Counted from the first letter of the stretch, positions 42,081 to 51,704 are shown. The stretch: 64,000 bases of DNA from Acidovorax sp. Root219 (GCF_001428665.1 NZ_LMIJ01000011.1:453992-517991); one strand, 5' to 3'. Numbers and translations are program-made. The notes: generated from the letters alone by a model not told the origin.

Positions 42081-43385
42081 CTATGCCGGCAACTCCACCC
42101 GTGCCTCCAGCCCCTCGCCGCCATCCTCGCGTGGCGCCAGCACCAGACGCCCGCCCAGCGCCTGGGCCAGCTCGTTCGCAATGGCCAAGCCCAGGCCCGT
42201 GCCGCCGGTGCCACGGTTGCGCGAGTCTTCCAGCCGCACATAGGGCTGCAGCACGGTGGCCAGTTCCGCCTGCGGTATGCCCGGGCCGCGGTCCAGCACG
42301 CGCACGCACCACCGGCCCTGCGGGTCGGCCTCCAGCGCCAGCTCGGCACTGCCCGCAAATTTGAGCGCGTTGTCCACCAGGTTGCACAGCAGCCGGCGCA
42401 GCGCCTGCGGGCGTGTGTCGCAGATTCCGTCCGCTGCGTGCAGCACGCGCACCGGCATGCCCGCGTCGGCGTAGTCCATGGCCAGGCTTTCCACCAGCGC
42501 GCGCAGGTCCACGCGCTGCAGCGGCTCGCGCACGGCCTGGGGCGATCGCGCGTAGGCAATGCCCTCCTCCACCAGCGACTGCATCTCGGCCAGGTCGGCA
42601 TGCAGCTTGTCGCGCAGGGGCGCTTCGTCCAGCAGGTCGGCGCGCAGCCGCAGGCGCGTGATGGGCGTCTGCAGGTCGTGCGACACCGCCGCCAGGATCT
42701 GCATGCGCTCCTGCAGGTACGCCTGTATGCGCTGCTGCATGCGGTTGAAGGCGGCGGCGGCGCGCACCACCTCGCGCGGACCGTCCTCGGCCAGGGGCAC
42801 CGCCGCCTGCGCGGCGCCCAGGGCATCGGCCGCGTCGGCCAGCGCGTTCAAGGGGCGGGTGGCCGCGCGCACGGCCCAGGCGCACAGGCCCACCAGCACC
42901 GCCAGCTGCAGCGCCAGCGCCGCCAGCACCCAGCGCGACACCTGCAGCCGGGGCTCGTCCATGTCCACGGCCAGCGGCGTACCGTCGGCCAGGCGCAGCT
43001 GCAGCCGCAGCTCGGTGCCCGGTACACCGGGGTCCACCACCTGCAGCGTGCGGCCGGGCGGTAGCGCCTCTGCCACGGCGCCTGCCACCAGCAGCGCCAG
43101 GGCCGACTGGCTGGCGGGCACCGGCAGCGGCTCGGCCAGCACGAAGCGGTAGTTGCGCCGCGCCAGGCGCGCCAGCCACTGGCCGCGTTCGCCGGCGGGC
43201 AGCCGCTCCAGCACCGCCACCGAGCTGGCCACGTCGCTTGCCAGGTAGCCCACCATGGCGTTGCGCATGCTCATGCTGCGCTCCGTCACTGCCAGCATGA
43301 AGGTCAGCGCATGCGCCAGCGCCAGGCCCAGCGCCAGCACCAGCAGAATGCGCCCGAACAGCGAGCCCGGCCACCAGCGCTTCAT
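42081..43385 (-). CDS. sensor histidine kinase (EnvZ-like)
   Basis: 434 residues. TM1 is about 11-33 and TM2 about 153-175, enclosing a periplasmic sensor of about 120 residues; then HAMP, dimerisation helix with SHDLQTPITRLRLR (His236) and a HATPase domain (LVDNALKFAG, RGPGI, GTGGTGLGLAIANE). Gln replaces the usual Arg/Lys after L in the H-box, which is seen in some EnvZ relatives. The start overlaps the response regulator end by 4 nt. Signal unknown. Confidence 0.92.
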   Translation of the reverse strand: MKRWWPGSLFGRILLVLALGLALAHALTFMLAVTERSMSMRNAMVGYLASDVASSVAVLERLPAGERGQWLARLARRNYRFVLAEPLPVPASQSALALLVAGAVAEALPPGRTLQVVDPGVPGTELRLQLRLADGTPLAVDMDEPRLQVSRWVLAALALQLAVLVGLCAWAVRAATRPLNALADAADALGAAQAAVPLAEDGPREVVRAAAAFNRMQQRIQAYLQERMQILAAVSHDLQTPITRLRLRADLLDEAPLRDKLHADLAEMQSLVEEGIAYARSPQAVREPLQRVDLRALVESLAMDYADAGMPVRVLHAADGICDTRPQALRRLLCNLVDNALKFAGSAELALEADPQGRWCVRVLDRGPGIPQAELATVLQPYVRLEDSRNRGTGGTGLGLAIANELAQALGGRLVLAPREDGGEGLEARVELPA

Positions 43386-44137
43386 GCGCTTCCCGCCCCT
43401 GCCTGCGCGGCGTGCACCGCAGCGCAGAACACATAGCCCTCGTTGCGCACCGTCTTGATGTAGCGCGAGCCACGCACGCCGTCGCCCAGGCGCTGGCGCA
43501 CGCGGCTCACCAGCAGGTCGATGGAGCGGTCGAACACTTCGGCATCGCGCCCCTGCGTCAGCTGCAGCAACTGGTCGCGCGTCAGCACGCGCTGCGGGTG
43601 GTCCAGCAGCACGCGCAGCAGCCGGTACTCCGCACCCGACAGGGCCACCACCGCGCCGCTGGCGTCCAGCAGGTGGCGCGCCGTGGTGTCCAGCCGCCAG
43701 TCGCCAAACGCCAGCTCGCGCGCCGGCTCGGTGACTGCCAGGTTGGGCGGCAGCATGCGCGTGCGCCGCAGCACCGCGTGGATGCGCGCCAGCAGCTCAC
43801 GCGCGGCAAAGGGCTTGGTCACATAGTCGTCGGCCCCCAGCTCCAGGCCCAGGATGCGGTCGGCCTCGTCGCTGCGCGCGGTGAGCATGATGATGGGCAG
43901 CGCCGGTGCGCCCGGGCTGCGCAGCTCGCGGCACAGCGCAATGCCGTCGGTGCCGGGCAGCATCAGGTCCAGCACCAAGAGGTCGATGCGCGTGCCCGCC
44001 AGCACCGCACGCATCTGCCGCCCATCGGCCGCCACGCTCACCTGCAGGCCCTGCTTGCGCAGGTACTGGGCCGCCAGTTCGCGGATGCCGGCGTCGTCGT
44101 CGACGATCAGTACGTGGTCTTCAGGCTGCTGCTGCAT
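43382..44137 (-). CDS. OmpR-family response regulator
   Basis: 251 residues: receiver domain with phosphorylation site Asp57 (LLVLDLMLPG), acidic pocket DDD near 13-15, LTARSD and TKPF Lys, followed by a winged-helix effector (EYRLLRVLLDHPQRVLTRDQLL, VRQRLGDG). The start MQQQPEDHV at 44137 is chosen; the frame is open to 44221. The kinase gene overlaps its end, so they form a two-component system; a DUF2147 gene divergent from it is a plausible target. Confidence 0.93.
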   Translation of the reverse strand: MQQQPEDHVLIVDDDAGIRELAAQYLRKQGLQVSVAADGRQMRAVLAGTRIDLLVLDLMLPGTDGIALCRELRSPGAPALPIIMLTARSDEADRILGLELGADDYVTKPFAARELLARIHAVLRRTRMLPPNLAVTEPARELAFGDWRLDTTARHLLDASGAVVALSGAEYRLLRVLLDHPQRVLTRDQLLQLTQGRDAEVFDRSIDLLVSRVRQRLGDGVRGSRYIKTVRNEGYVFCAAVHAAQAGAGSA

Positions 44138-44306
44138 GGGTCGATTCTCCGGGCAATGCGGGCGCGCCCGCAGAGGGTTTGTATCCCAACTTGTCCGCAC
44201 GCAGCTGCGACACCTGCGCACACCAAAAGCCCCTGCCAGGACAAATGCCCGATACCTGGACTGGCTTCAATGCAGTCTTCCTGAACTTCACCACGAGGGC
44301 TCCTTC

Positions 44307-44798
44307 ATGACACCGCAGTCTGCCACCGCCTTCCACCTGCTGGCCGCGCTCACCCTGTACGCCGCACTGCCACCCGCCGGTGCCCAGCAGGCAGGCGCCG
44401 AAGCCCGCGCCCCGCTGGGCCGCTGGGTCACCGAAAGCGGCAATCTCGAAGTCGAGGTCGCTCCCTGCAGCAGCGGCAGCGCCACCCTGTGCGGCAAGGT
44501 CGTCAAGGTCATGGCCAACCGCTCCATGGCCGGCCCCGGCCAGGCGGGTGAGTTTGCCGACAAGCGCCCGGCCCTGGGCATGACCCTTCTCTCGGGCTTC
44601 AAGCCAAGCGGTGCCAACGAACACCAGGGCGAGATCTACAACCGCGAGAACGCCAAGACCTACAGCGCCACCCTCACCCCCGTCGGCACCGACCAGCTGC
44701 GCGTGCACGCCTACGTGGGCATCGCGCTGTTCGGCAAGACGCAGGTCTGGCGCCGGCCCCCGCCCGCAGGGCCTGCGCCCGCCATGGCCCAGCAATGA
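44307..44798 (+). CDS. DUF2147 exported protein
   Basis: 163 residues with a signal peptide (about 1-26, LLAALTLYAALPPAGAQQ) and the DUF2147 core: GRWVTESGNLEVEVAPC, CGKVVKVMAN, GEIYNRENAKTYSATLTP and VHAYVGIALFGKTQVWRR. Secreted, lipocalin-like small beta proteins of unknown function. Divergent from the two-component genes (170 bp gap), which could regulate it. Confidence 0.85.
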   Translation: MTPQSATAFHLLAALTLYAALPPAGAQQAGAEARAPLGRWVTESGNLEVEVAPCSSGSATLCGKVVKVMANRSMAGPGQAGEFADKRPALGMTLLSGFKPSGANEHQGEIYNRENAKTYSATLTPVGTDQLRVHAYVGIALFGKTQVWRRPPPAGPAPAMAQQ

Positions 44799-44901
44799 CC
44801 CTGCAGTGACCCGACCTCCTCCCGCCGAAGCCGCGCCCCTTCATTTTCCCCGTCGCCCCTCCTCCCCTGTCCAAGCCTTTCTTTCCCTGGAGAACTCCAC
44901 C

Positions 44902-46200
44902 ATGCACCCTCCCCGCCGCGCCCTGTCGCTGGCCGTTGCCACCGCCCTCCTCGCCCTGGCCCAGGCCAGCCACGCGCAGCCTGCGTTGCCGCCGCCCGAC
45001 GCCACCGACCCCGTGGCGCTCAAGTTGATGCAGGGGTTTCCGCCCGCGCCCGACAAGCAGGTGCGGCTGGGCACCATCCTCAAGTACCCCAACGCCCGCT
45101 GGGCCCTGCACCACCTGCGCGAACTGGGCCCCACCGCCAACATAGCGCGCGGCCCGGGCCCCGCAAGCGAGATGCAGGCCACGCCGCTCGAACTCGAGGG
45201 CCTGCCCTTCCTCGACGACAAGGGCGCCAAGACCACGCTGGCCAACTGGCAAAAGGCCACCTATACCGACGGCCTGCTGGTTATCCACCAGGGCCGCGTG
45301 GTGTACGAGCGCCACTACGTCGGTAACCAGCCGCACGTGCCCCATGTGCTGTGGTCCATGAGCAAGTCGCTCACCGGCCTGCTGGCCACCGAGCTGATCC
45401 ACGAAGGCCTCATCGACCCTTCCGCCCTCGTCACCCGCTACCTGCCCGAGCTGGCCAGCAGCGCCTGGGCCGACGCCACCGTGCAGCAGACGCTGGACAT
45501 GACCACCGGCGTCAAGTACGCCGAGGACCTTGCCGATCCCCAATCGGGCATCTTCCAGTACCTCATCGCCGCCGGCCTGGTGCCCGCGCCCGCCAACTAT
45601 CCCGGTGCCAAGGCCATGCTCGACTACCTGCCCACCGTGCAGAAGGAGGGCGAGCACGGCAAGGGCTTCAACTACAAGTCGGTGGATACCGAGGTCATCG
45701 GCTGGATCCTGCAGCGCGTGACCGGCAAGACCTTTGCCACCCTGCTGTCCGAGCGCCTCTGGACCCCGTTGGGTGCCGAGCAGGACGGCTATGTGTGGGC
45801 CGACCCCACGGGCGCGCAGTCCACCAGCGTGGGCATCAACGCCACACTGCGCGACCTGGGCCGCCTGGGCGAAATGTTGCGCCGCAACGGCCACTTCAAC
45901 AGCAAGCAGGTCATCTCCGCCGCCACCGTGGCCGAGCTGCGCAAGGGCGCCGACCCCGAGAAGTTCAAGGCCTCCGGCCAGACCATGCGCAACGGCTACT
46001 CGTACCACAACCACTGGTGGCTGCCGCACGACGTGGACGGCAGCTACGAGGCCAAGGGCCTGATGGGCCAGCACATCCACATCAACCCGGCCGCCCAGCT
46101 GGTGGTGGTCAAGCTCTCGTCGCACCCCGTGCCCAACACCGCCTTCACGCACAACTATGACCGCCTGGCCTTTGCCGCGTTGGCCGGTGCTCTGCGCTGA
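44902..46200 (+). CDS. beta-lactamase-fold serine hydrolase, exported
   Basis: 432 residues with signal peptide (about 1-25, ending SHAQP). The SxxK motif is SMSK (Ser152, Lys155), the tyrosine motif is YKS in GFNYKSVDTE, and the third motif is near MGQHIHI. Class C beta-lactamase or esterase (EstB-type) family; typical roles are D-aminopeptidase, esterase or cell-wall hydrolase. It probably is not a true resistance enzyme. An AGAAC site before ATG is weak. Confidence 0.87.
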   Translation: MHPPRRALSLAVATALLALAQASHAQPALPPPDATDPVALKLMQGFPPAPDKQVRLGTILKYPNARWALHHLRELGPTANIARGPGPASEMQATPLELEGLPFLDDKGAKTTLANWQKATYTDGLLVIHQGRVVYERHYVGNQPHVPHVLWSMSKSLTGLLATELIHEGLIDPSALVTRYLPELASSAWADATVQQTLDMTTGVKYAEDLADPQSGIFQYLIAAGLVPAPANYPGAKAMLDYLPTVQKEGEHGKGFNYKSVDTEVIGWILQRVTGKTFATLLSERLWTPLGAEQDGYVWADPTGAQSTSVGINATLRDLGRLGEMLRRNGHFNSKQVISAATVAELRKGADPEKFKASGQTMRNGYSYHNHWWLPHDVDGSYEAKGLMGQHIHINPAAQLVVVKLSSHPVPNTAFTHNYDRLAFAALAGALR

Positions 46201-46212
46201 GCGCTGACCCAT

Positions 46213-46240
46213 GCGCAGCCCCGCATGGCCGGGGCTGCGC
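46213..46240. terminator. hairpin after the serine hydrolase gene
   Basis: GCGCAGCCCC and GGGGCTGCGC are a perfect 10-bp inverted repeat with loop of 8. Only TTGT follows, so it may be a weak terminator or an RNA-stabilising stem. Confidence 0.5.
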
Positions 46241-46278
46241 TTGTCCACAAGAAGACACCGCTCAAGGAGACCTCCCCC

Positions 46279-47973
46279 ATGCACCCCCAACCCTGGCTGG
46301 CCAGCTACGGCACCATCCCCGCCCACATCAACGCCGACGCGCACCGCTCCGTCGTGCACCTGCTCGACGTGGCCATGCTGCGCTACGCCCACCACCCGGC
46401 ATTTACCTGCCTGGGGCAGACGCTGACCTATGCCGACGTGGACCACCTCTCGCGCGCGTTCGCAGCCTACCTGCAGAACGTGCTGCAGGTGCGCAAGGGC
46501 GACCGCATCGCGGTGATGTGCCCCAACCTCCTGGCCTTCCCCATCGTGCTGCTGGGCATTGCCCGGGCCGGCGCTGTGCAGGTCAACGTGAACCCCCTGT
46601 ACACCCCGCGCGAGCTGGAGCACCAGCTGCTCGATGCCGGCGCCAAGGTCCTCGTCATCTATGCCGGCGCCACCGCCACGCTGGCGGCCATCCAGGGCCG
46701 GGTGGACCTGCACAGCATCGTTACCGTGGCGCCTGGCGACGGTAGCCCGGCAGCGCTGCCCGGCCTGCCGGTGGATGCTGGCCTGGCGCTGCCCACCACC
46801 GCGCTGGGCAAGGCCCTGGCACAGGGCGCTGGCCTGGCCTTCAAGCCCGTGCGGCTGGCGGGCGATGACCTGCTCTTTCTGCAGTACACCGGCGGCACCA
46901 CGGGCCTGTCCAAGGGAGCCATGCTCACGCACCGCAACCTGGTGGCCAACGTGGAGCAGTTCAAGGCCTTCATGCCCGATGCCCTTCGCCCCGGGCTGGA
47001 GTCCATCGTCACGGCCATACCGCTGTACCACATCTTCGCGCTGATGGTGAACCTGGTCACCTACTTCTCGGTGGGCGCGCACAACTGGCTGGTGCCCAAC
47101 CCGCGCGACCTCGACGCCCTGATCGGCGTGATGAAGGCCGCGCATCCCAGCGTGTTCATGGGCGTCAACACCTTGTATGCAGGCCTGGCCGCGCACCCGC
47201 GCACGCAAGAGATCGATTTTTCCAACCTGCGGCTGGCGGGCGGCGGGGGCTCCGCCATCATCGCCTCGGTCTCTGCCCGCTGGCAGGCCCTCACGGGCCA
47301 GTTCATCCGCGAAGGTTATGGCCTCAGCGAAACCAGCCCCGTCGTCACCTTCAACCCCGCCTATGTCAGCGAGTTCACCGTCACCACCGGCCTGCCCCTG
47401 CCGTCTACCGACGTGCAACTGCTCGACGACAACGACCAGCCAGTGCCCGTGGGCGAAGCAGGAGAAGTGTGTGTGAAAGGCCCGCAGGTCATGTCCGGCT
47501 ACTGGCAAAAGCCCGAGGCCAATGCCGCCGCCTTCACGGCAGACGGGTACTTTCGCACGGGGGACGTGGGGCAAATGGACGAGCGCGGCTTTCTCAAGAT
47601 CGTGGACCGCAAGAAGGACATGGTGCTCGTCTCGGGCTTCAATGTCTTCCCCAACGAGGTCGAGGCCGTGGCCACCGCCTGCCCTGGTGTGCTCGAATGC
47701 GCATGCATTGGCGTGCCCGACGACAAGACCGGCGAGGCCCTGCGCCTGTACGTGGTGCGCATACCCGAGGTGCGCGTCAGCACACAGGACATTGCCGAGC
47801 ACTGCCGCCGGGAGCTCACCCCCTACAAGGTGCCCCGGCAGATCGTGTTTGTCGATGCCTTGCCCAAGTCCAGCGTGGGCAAGATTTTGCGGCGCGAGCT
47901 GCGCGATGGCGTGGCGCAGCCCGCCCGCGCCCAGCTGCACCGCGTCACGGCACTAACGTCGCCGTCAGCGTGA
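46279..47973 (+). CDS. fadD: long-chain fatty acid CoA ligase
   Basis: 564 residues with the AMP-binding motif YTGGTTGLSKGAMLTHRN, EGYGLSETSP, TGDVGQMDE and the C-terminal GKILRREL lysine motif. Activates fatty acids to acyl-CoA via acyl-AMP. The ATG at 46279 with AAGGAG 10 nt upstream is preferred over 46225. Near relatives are medium- to long-chain ligases of beta-oxidation. Its 3' end overlaps the OsmC gene by 29 nt on the other strand. Confidence 0.92.
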   Translation: MHPQPWLASYGTIPAHINADAHRSVVHLLDVAMLRYAHHPAFTCLGQTLTYADVDHLSRAFAAYLQNVLQVRKGDRIAVMCPNLLAFPIVLLGIARAGAVQVNVNPLYTPRELEHQLLDAGAKVLVIYAGATATLAAIQGRVDLHSIVTVAPGDGSPAALPGLPVDAGLALPTTALGKALAQGAGLAFKPVRLAGDDLLFLQYTGGTTGLSKGAMLTHRNLVANVEQFKAFMPDALRPGLESIVTAIPLYHIFALMVNLVTYFSVGAHNWLVPNPRDLDALIGVMKAAHPSVFMGVNTLYAGLAAHPRTQEIDFSNLRLAGGGGSAIIASVSARWQALTGQFIREGYGLSETSPVVTFNPAYVSEFTVTTGLPLPSTDVQLLDDNDQPVPVGEAGEVCVKGPQVMSGYWQKPEANAAAFTADGYFRTGDVGQMDERGFLKIVDRKKDMVLVSGFNVFPNEVEAVATACPGVLECACIGVPDDKTGEALRLYVVRIPEVRVSTQDIAEHCRRELTPYKVPRQIVFVDALPKSSVGKILRRELRDGVAQPARAQLHRVTALTSPSA

Positions 47974-48382
47974 TCTCCGGCACTGCGGCCAACGCCTTCG
48001 ACAGCGGGCAGTTGGCCTTGGCCTCGGCCGCCAGCTTCTGAAAGGCCGCCTCGTCCATGCCCGGCACCTTGGCCTTGAGGGTGAGCGCAATGCGGTCGAT
48101 GACAAAGCCATCGCCCTCCTTGGTCAGCCGCACCGCAGCCGTGGTGTCGATCACCTCGGTGGCAATGCCCGCCTTTTCAGCCGCAAAGGCAAACGCCATG
48201 GTGAAGCACGAGGCATGCGCCGCCCCCACGATCTCCTCGGGGTTGGTGCCCTTGCGGTCATCGCCAAAGCGGCTGCCAAAGCCATAGGGGTGCTTGTCGA
48301 GCGCACCGGTCTCGGTGCTCACCTGGCCCTGGCCGGTCTTGCCCGCACCTTCCCAATGAACGCTGGCTTTCTTTTCAGACAT
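47945..48382 (-). CDS. osmC: OsmC-type organic hydroperoxide reductase
   Basis: 145 residues, MSEKKASVHWEGAGKTGQGQV, with active-site Cys in AAHASCFTMAF and EAKANCPLSKAL and the Arg in FGSRFGDDRKG. This is the OsmC subgroup (lipoyl-dependent peroxidase). Convergent overlap of 29 nt with fadD. The second OsmC-like gene of the window (37760) belongs to another subgroup. Confidence 0.92.
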   Translation of the reverse strand: MSEKKASVHWEGAGKTGQGQVSTETGALDKHPYGFGSRFGDDRKGTNPEEIVGAAHASCFTMAFAFAAEKAGIATEVIDTTAAVRLTKEGDGFVIDRIALTLKAKVPGMDEAAFQKLAAEAKANCPLSKALAAVPEITLTATLVP

Positions 48383-48501
48383 GGTTTGGCTCCTGTAAAT
48401 GCAAAGGAACTATCGGACCACGCGGGTGCCCCCGCTGGGGTCGGATGCCACGGGCAATGCGGGTGCGCATCGTCCTACAGGTGCGCCCAGCGCGCAATGA
48501 G

Positions 48502-48524
48502 AAAAGGGCCCTTGCGGGGCCCTT
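48502..48524 (-). terminator. terminator of the SHOCT lipoprotein gene
   Basis: On the minus strand AAGGGCCC, CGCAA, GGGCCCTT then TTC follows the stop at 48557 by about 33 nt. The stem is perfect (8 bp). Confidence 0.75.
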
Positions 48525-48556
48525 CGATGCATTGATTGTGGACTGCCCTGGTCTTA

Positions 48557-49549
48557 TCAGGGCGCGCTCAGCACCTGCTGGCGCTTGGTCTCGTACTCGC
48601 CCGAGGTGATCAGGTTGGCATCGCGCATCTGCTTGAGCCACTGCAGGCGCGACTCTTTCTTGCTGGCGGACATGGGCGCGGCGGCAGCTGTCGTTGCTGC
48701 GGGTGCGGGCTGGGCCGGGTTCACCACCGCCACCGTGGTGGCGGCGGGCACGCTTTGCGCTGCGGGGGCTGCTGCTGGTGCTGGCGGGGCAACGCGGCCC
48801 ACCGGCTTGGAGTCGGACGCGAAAGGCATTGACATCGCGGCGGTTGCCGTGGGTGACGCAGGCCTTGGCCCAGGCGCTGGCGCTGCTGCTGCGGGCGCTG
48901 CGGCGCGGGCCAACGGCTTGGAGTCGGGCACGAAAGGCATCATCACCGTGGCGCCTGCCGGCGCTGGCGCAGACCCGGGGGCGGGCGCGGTACCGGGTGA
49001 TGGGGCGGATGCAGGTGCCGGTACGGGTGTCGCTACCAAAGCCGGTGCGGGTGCAACCGCCATCGGCACGCCGCCCGCCGTTCCGAAGGCAATGCCTGGC
49101 TTCACCGCGATCATCTTGGAGGCCAGCACCCCCTGGCGGCCCCTGGCATCGTCCGTTTGGGTGAGGTTGCTGCGCGCCTGGAACAGGCCCATCTTCACCT
49201 CTTGCCACACGAAGTAGTTCTTGGCCGCCTGCACGTCGATGCTGATGGAGGCCTGGTTCTCAGCCATCGACTCGATGGTGTACCGGCCCGGTGCCACGTT
49301 CAGGTAGAAGAAGCTCTTGGGTCCCGTATAGCCCAGGTTCTGGTTGTTGAGGTTCACCGGCATGGAGATCGCACCGCCGAACAGCTCGTCGCGGAAGATG
49401 TAGAGCGAAGCCGTTTCGGCCTGGGGTGCGAACTGCTTGGCCTTGGCCTCTTCTGTCACGCCGGCTCGGGGCACCTGGGCGCAGCCCACGAGGGCCAGCG
49501 CAGCAATGAACAAGGCAAGCGCGCGGAAATATCTTGTCAGAAAACGCAT
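48557..49549 (-). CDS. DUF2846/SHOCT-domain lipoprotein, paralogue 1
   Basis: 330 residues. Lipoprotein signal with Cys23 in LALVGCAQ. Residues about 45-150 form a DUF2846-like beta domain (TASLYIFRDELFGG, GRYTIESMAENQASIS). A long Ala/Pro-rich linker follows, and the last 32 residues are a SHOCT helix pair (LQWLKQMRDANLITSGEY). The second gene upstream has the same layout, so the pair arose by tandem duplication. Surface or outer-membrane anchored; role unknown. Confidence 0.85.
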   Translation of the reverse strand: MRFLTRYFRALALFIAALALVGCAQVPRAGVTEEAKAKQFAPQAETASLYIFRDELFGGAISMPVNLNNQNLGYTGPKSFFYLNVAPGRYTIESMAENQASISIDVQAAKNYFVWQEVKMGLFQARSNLTQTDDARGRQGVLASKMIAVKPGIAFGTAGGVPMAVAPAPALVATPVPAPASAPSPGTAPAPGSAPAPAGATVMMPFVPDSKPLARAAAPAAAAPAPGPRPASPTATAAMSMPFASDSKPVGRVAPPAPAAAPAAQSVPAATTVAVVNPAQPAPAATTAAAAPMSASKKESRLQWLKQMRDANLITSGEYETKRQQVLSAP

Positions 49550-49661
49550 GATGATTCTTGGACTCTTGGTTGGGTGGCTTCACGCTTCCTGCGCAGCCAG
49601 GCGAACCCGCTGGGGCCGCCTGCCTGTCGAAATCGCTGGTCGGTAGGAAAGGATGGGCTGA

Positions 49662-50528
49662 TCAGGGCGCGCTCAGCACCTGCTGGCGCTTGGTCTCGTA
49701 CTCGCCCGACGAGATCAGGTTGGCATCGCGCATCTGCTTGAGCCATTGCAGGCGCGATTCCTTCTGGTTGGCCGGCATAGGCGCTGCGGCGGCAGCCGTT
49801 GCTGCGGGTGCGGGCTGGGCAGGGCTCGCCACGGGCACGGTGGCGGCGGTGGGCACGTTTTGCGCGGCTGGTGCTGGTGCTGGTGCTGCTGCTGGCCTGG
49901 CGACGCGGCTCACTGGCTTGGCGTCGGGCACGAAATGCGGCATCGACATCGCGGCGGTTGCCGTGGGTGACGCAGGCGTTGGCCCTGCTGCTGCACGGCG
50001 TGCCACCGGTGCGGCTGCCGGCGCCTCCGGCGGGCTGCCAGCTGCCGGGGCGACGCCAAACGCGCTGGGGCGCACCTTGGTCGTCAGCAGCTTGCTGGCG
50101 AGCACGCCCTTTTGGCCCTGCGCCTCGCTCACCAGCGACACCTGGGCGCGCGCTGTGCCCGAGCCCATGCTCATCGTGACCTTCTGCCACACGTAATAGC
50201 TCCTGCCTGCCTCGACCTCGACGGTGACCGAAGAGGTGTTGTCGGCCGACGAAACCACGGTGTAGCTTCCCGGCGCCACCTCCAGGTTGTAGTAGGTGCG
50301 GGCGTTGGTCTTGCCCAGCGACTGGTTGTTGACGCTGACCGTCATCGGGGCGGATGCGCCGGTCATCTCGCTGCGGTAGATGTAGAGCGAAGCCGTTTCG
50401 GCCTGGGGCGTGAACTGCTTGGCCTTGAGGTCGGCGTCCGGCTTGGCCCGGGGCGCGGTGCAGCCCACCAGGGCCAGCGCAGCGGTGATCAGAACCAGCG
50501 CGCGGAAGTATCTCGTCAGGAAACGCAT
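49662..50528 (-). CDS. DUF2846/SHOCT-domain lipoprotein, paralogue 2
   Basis: 288 residues, lipobox VGCTA (Cys23), DUF2846-like domain (TASLYIYRSEMTGA, VTVEVEAGRSYYVWQ) and the same SHOCT C-terminus as the neighbour, with a shorter Ala/Pro linker. The two genes share the signal-peptide start MRFLTRYFRAL and nearly identical DNA for the first 11 codons and the last 40 codons, while the middle differs more. The frame is open to 50615, but the duplicated start fixes 50528. Confidence 0.85.
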   Translation of the reverse strand: MRFLTRYFRALVLITAALALVGCTAPRAKPDADLKAKQFTPQAETASLYIYRSEMTGASAPMTVSVNNQSLGKTNARTYYNLEVAPGSYTVVSSADNTSSVTVEVEAGRSYYVWQKVTMSMGSGTARAQVSLVSEAQGQKGVLASKLLTTKVRPSAFGVAPAAGSPPEAPAAAPVARRAAAGPTPASPTATAAMSMPHFVPDAKPVSRVARPAAAPAPAPAAQNVPTAATVPVASPAQPAPAATAAAAAPMPANQKESRLQWLKQMRDANLISSGEYETKRQQVLSAP

Positions 50529-50698
50529 GATGGATGTTGGATTCGTTGTTGGGTGGTACTGCGCTCCCCACGCAGGCGGGCAAACCCGCCCGCGCACTCT
50601 AGCATCGGGTTGCAACTGCTTACAGCGGGGTACAGCAACTTAGGTGCGGGTACCCATGGGCTGTGCGGTGGGCGCAACACCCCCCTTTTGGCGATTGA

Positions 50699-51604
50699 TC
50701 AGCCAGCCTGCATGTGCAATAGCCACCGCCCCGGCGCCATGCCCACCTGGCCCTTGAAGCGCCGCGTCAGGTGGCTTTGGTCGGCAAAGCCGCAGGCCGC
50801 CGCCACATCGGCCACCGCGCCGCCCTGCCGCAGGGCGCCCTGCGCCTGGCGCACGCGCACCATGTTCAGGTAGGCATGCGGCGCCATGCCGTAGGTGGCG
50901 GTAAACGCCCGGGTCAGGTGCGCGCGCGAAAGGCCGGCCTGCGTGGCCAGGGCCTGCACCGTCACGTCGTCGGCAAAGTGGGCATGGAGGTACTCGCGCA
51001 CCAGGGCCATGCGGGCGCGGCCCGCGTCCTGGCTGGTGGCCGCCCAGGGCCGGCGCAGCTCGCCATGGCGGCCCAGCAGCGCCACCATGGCCGCGGCCGT
51101 GCGCTCCTCGCCGTGCAGCGACTCCTGCCGCTCGGCCACCGCCGCCACGGCCTGCTGCAGCAGCATCGCGCCCTGCGGGTCATGCACCAGCGGCGCCTTG
51201 AAGTAGCGGGTGGCCATGCCGCTGCGGTCGTGCGCGCCGCCACCGGCCGCGCCACAGTCACCCATCCACGCATGCACCAGCGCGGCATCCATGTACAGCA
51301 TGGAATAGCCGAACCCCGCCTCCGTGCCCCGGCTGCCGTCGTGCGGCTCATCGGGGTTGAACAGAATCACATCGCCCGCCAAGCTGGCATGGCGCGCACC
51401 CCGGCACGCAAAGGTCTGCACCCCCGAGCGCGTGACGCCAATCGAATACGTCTCGTGGCTGTGCCGCTCGAACCGGTGCTGCGTGAAATGCGCGTTGAGC
51501 AGCGTCACCCCGCCCGAGGCCAGGGGCCGTATCTCGGCCCAGTCGCGCTGGCTGGGCGACGCGGGAGAAGAGGAGGAGGAGGAGTTTGGGTCCCCGGCAT
51601 GCAT
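50699..51604 (-). CDS. AraC-family transcription regulator
   Basis: 301 residues: N-terminal cupin-like AraC domain (HFTQHRFERHSHETYSIGV) and C-terminal double helix-turn-helix (VQALATQAGLSRAHLTRAF, DVAAACGFADQSHLTRRFK). An ATG at 51686-51688 is in frame, but a TATACC promoter-like box lies within that extension, so the ATG at 51604 is preferred. Divergent from the cupin gene, its likely target. Confidence 0.88.
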   Translation of the reverse strand: MHAGDPNSSSSSSPASPSQRDWAEIRPLASGGVTLLNAHFTQHRFERHSHETYSIGVTRSGVQTFACRGARHASLAGDVILFNPDEPHDGSRGTEAGFGYSMLYMDAALVHAWMGDCGAAGGGAHDRSGMATRYFKAPLVHDPQGAMLLQQAVAAVAERQESLHGEERTAAAMVALLGRHGELRRPWAATSQDAGRARMALVREYLHAHFADDVTVQALATQAGLSRAHLTRAFTATYGMAPHAYLNMVRVRQAQGALRQGGAVADVAAACGFADQSHLTRRFKGQVGMAPGRWLLHMQAG

Positions 51605-51704
51605 GCAACAAATGTACAAGACCGCCCCGCGCCCGGTGACGACACTGCAGACAGCAACCCGCCCATCGGCGCGGTATAGCAAAGCCATACAGCCAACTTA
51701 CCCC

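Noticed and set aside
42500-42600. Possible missing H-box in the histidine kinase (Gln after SHDL)
   Set aside because: His236 and the following TP are intact; the Gln is a tolerated variant, so the kinase is probably active.
44674-47940. Long minus-strand frame (about 1088 codons) across the serine hydrolase and fadD
   Set aside because: Gly/His/Ala-rich shadow; both plus-strand genes have full catalytic motifs.
48383-48500. Possible regulatory RNA before the OsmC gene
   Set aside because: Only short GC-rich repeats without a conserved core; nothing beyond the terminator at 48502-48524 is supported.
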